Shown here in pieces: positions 62,186 through 64,000 of a stretch of 64,000 nucleotides of DNA. The position numbers and the translations under genes are program-made. The stretch lies in the NCBI GenBank assembly GCA_916610825.1, contig OU744453.1:11365826-11429825 (forward strand), in the 5' to 3' direction. The notes beneath the pieces were generated by a model. The model saw nothing but the letters and a program-made list of their open reading frames with translations. It had not been told where the DNA came from and did not search any database. This DNA comes from Haliclystus octoradiatus. Lineage: Eukaryota; Cnidaria; Staurozoa; Stauromedusae; Haliclystidae. Numbering within the stretch: position 1 is the first letter of the stretch; every line of letters begins with the position of its first letter.

Positions 62186-64000
62186 GTCCTCCTCAGCGGA
62201 GTAATTTATCTACAAAGCGATTATCTATCAGTCAGCATAACGTGAGTTAATTTGTTGCTGTAATTTTGCATCATCTTCTAGCTCTTTGGCGGTGGCGATC
62301 AACACTAGTTTGTGAATTGGGCGGGTGATTGAACTAGACTTCGTTTGTAACTTTACTTTTCGCATCAAATCATCGTCTCCTGGGTATACTTCCTTGATTA
62401 CGCCGGTGTCCCAAGTTGCTCTGGGTGCTGCACCACTAATACCACCTCTCTTTACAATAACATGATCACCAACTGCAATGTTTGGTTGCTTTTGGAACCA
62501 CTTTGCTCTTCTATTTAAGTTGTGAGACATGTATTTCACCCATTGCTCCCAAAATATGTTTGCCTTTAGTTGGACAATGTGGAATCTTTGCCTTGGGTTG
62601 ATGTGGTCTTCTGATTGAGGCTGATCAACGACTATGTTGTGGCCATGTAAGAGACTGTTTGGTGAGATAAACGACATTTCTTCAAGTGGAACTTGAGGGT
62701 TGACTGGAAATATCGGCCTGGAATTGACCATGTAGGCAATTTCGTAGAATAGTGTGTGCCATTCATCTGGGGTCAATGGTCGAAGATGGCCATTTTGAAC
62801 AGCCCCAAGAGCCTTTCTTACATTTTTGATGAGAGATTCGACTGAGCCATTCATGTGAGAGGCTGAAGCAGGGTTCCATTGCCAATCCAGATCATGCACA
62901 GTGATACCGTACTTCTTTGCAATTTCAATCCAATTGCCAGCAATTTCTTTCAATAATTCTTCAGTCGGTGTACATAATACCAGCACGGTTACCTCGCAGT
63001 GACACAAAATTTCTAAAAGCAAGGAGGAATTTTTCTGAAGTTAACCCCACACCTCCGTTGACTTGGTCATAAACAAATTCCAAATGGATAGCTCGCGCAA
63101 TCAAGCAGGTGAATATCACTACATTTCCTTCTGATGTTTTGTTGCGAGACAGCTTCACGGGGAAAGGGCCAAAGCAATCAGCCGAAACGGCCTGAAAGGG
63201 TGCTTCATTGATGAGGCTTCGGAAATTGGGAAGCTCGCCCATACGCTGTTTAAGCATAGAGTTCTCTGTAATACGACAGTGGATACATTTCGATTTGGTC
63301 TTTGCCAGAGTTTTCCCAATGCCAATGACCAACATTCCATCCTTTTCAATGGCAATTCGAGCTTTGTAGAATCCACCATGGCCCACTTGTTCATGGTAGT
63401 GTAAAGCGATTTTCTGATTGAGTGGCGTGTTTGGGAATATCATGGGGGCTATGACATTTTTGGAGAGCCAGGTCGTCTTCTGAAATCTCCCGCACATTCT
63501 CACAACACCATCCTTTGGATCAATTTGTGGGCAATATCTCTGATAAATCTTGTCTTCAAAGTCGACACCCCATTGCAAAGCTTTTGCAATTTTGATCATG
63601 GTTTCATTGTTACATGACAGACCAAACTGGTATTTTATAGCTCTCAATATCTCTGGCCAAGATAATTCATTGTCATTCAAGGTGTTCATTGTCTTCAGGT
63701 GAGCTTCATCGCTGATACATTTCTCTTTTTTCGTTTGCGTTTCTTTTGTCCAGTTGGTAGTCTCACTTCAGAGTCTTTTCCAAGATTTTGTTCTTCGATA
63801 GCTAGATCACCATTGCAGTTGGAATCCTCAGTAGGAGTTGCTTCAAATCGCCATGTTGATTTTTCAGTATAAAGGAATTCTGGTCCTTGTAACCATTTCA
63901 AGTTGTTCGACGGGAATTGATCTTGTCAGTGCATATGCTGGATTTTGGTCAGTCGGAATGTACTTGAAACGATCTGGTGATATTGTCTCCTGTACCTCAG
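62185..64000 (-). pseudogene. Second BEL/Pao pol, truncated by the window end
   Basis: On the minus strand the start reads TISPDRFKYIPTDQNPAYAL, the RNase H-to-integrase linker. WLQGPEFLY, LHYHEQVGHGGFYKARIAIE and the integrase motifs SADCFGPF, MYTD and HMNGSVESLIK follow, then a DUF5641 end with WDTGVIKEVYPGDDDLMRKV. Frameshifts lie near 63905, 63690 and 62995, where the catalytic DN region is damaged. The stop is at 62228 and a purine tract, GAGGAGGAC, lies at about 62188-62196. It is a different BEL/Pao lineage from the element at 47 kb. Confidence 0.9.

Overview
This is an AT-rich animal (invertebrate) nuclear window. It has spliced GT-AG introns, long non-coding stretches and dense, layered transposable elements (DIRS/PAT-like, BEL/Pao, several non-LTR lineages, hAT, a piggyBac-like MITE and others), with no bacterial-style operons. 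The one host gene I can reconstruct is clearly related to vertebrate ILF2 but fairly diverged. Its divergence, many short exons and the splice acceptor abutting its ATG would fit a fast-evolving deuterostome such as a tunicate; that assignment is inference only.

Host gene. The left half is dominated by one minus-strand gene, ILF2 (NF45, DZF-domain partner of ILF3/NF90 proteins). I assembled 16 coding exons from 34389 down to 4457 by following conserved residues, GT/AG sites and intron phases. They total 1167 nt, giving 388 codons plus a stop, close to the 390 aa of human ILF2. No single ORF reveals the gene because exons are 25 to 132 nt. A poly(A) signal lies at 4195-4200. Its introns hold most of the mobile DNA between 5 and 34 kb: a hAT-like MITE and a 59-bp palindrome (intron 14), a 1.4-kb TIR element with a tRNA-like Pol III promoter (intron 13), LINE and gag relics plus a 61-bp minisatellite (intron 12), a 4.7-kb DIRS-superfamily element with split direct repeats (intron 11), a hAT MITE (intron 7), a LINE 3' end (intron 6) and a 162-bp tandem duplication (intron 2).

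Left flank (1-4.2 kb): a 1.3-kb element with terminal inverted repeats and two long ATT microsatellites, one inside a 33-bp direct repeat.

Right half (34.7-64 kb): a near-complete LINE with ORF1 and ORF2 about 345 bp upstream of the ILF2 ATG; a possible solo LTR; a degenerate CXC-type gene of a dispersed family of unknown function, split by a second LINE (41.5-44.1 kb); a second, inverted copy of the tRNA-like TIR element (46.3-47.4 kb); a BEL/Pao LTR retrotransposon with 342-bp LTRs and a 5-bp target duplication (47.5-55.6 kb) carrying a nested piggyBac-like MITE; one putative first exon of an unidentified gene (56.5 kb); a complete hAT transposon with an 8-bp target duplication (57.7-60.7 kb); a LINE tail; and a second BEL/Pao pol running off the window end.

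Almost every transposon ORF is broken by frameshifts or stops, so I expect no autonomous element here. Exceptions that are intact within what is visible are the LINE ORF1 and the 855-codon ORF of the second LINE.
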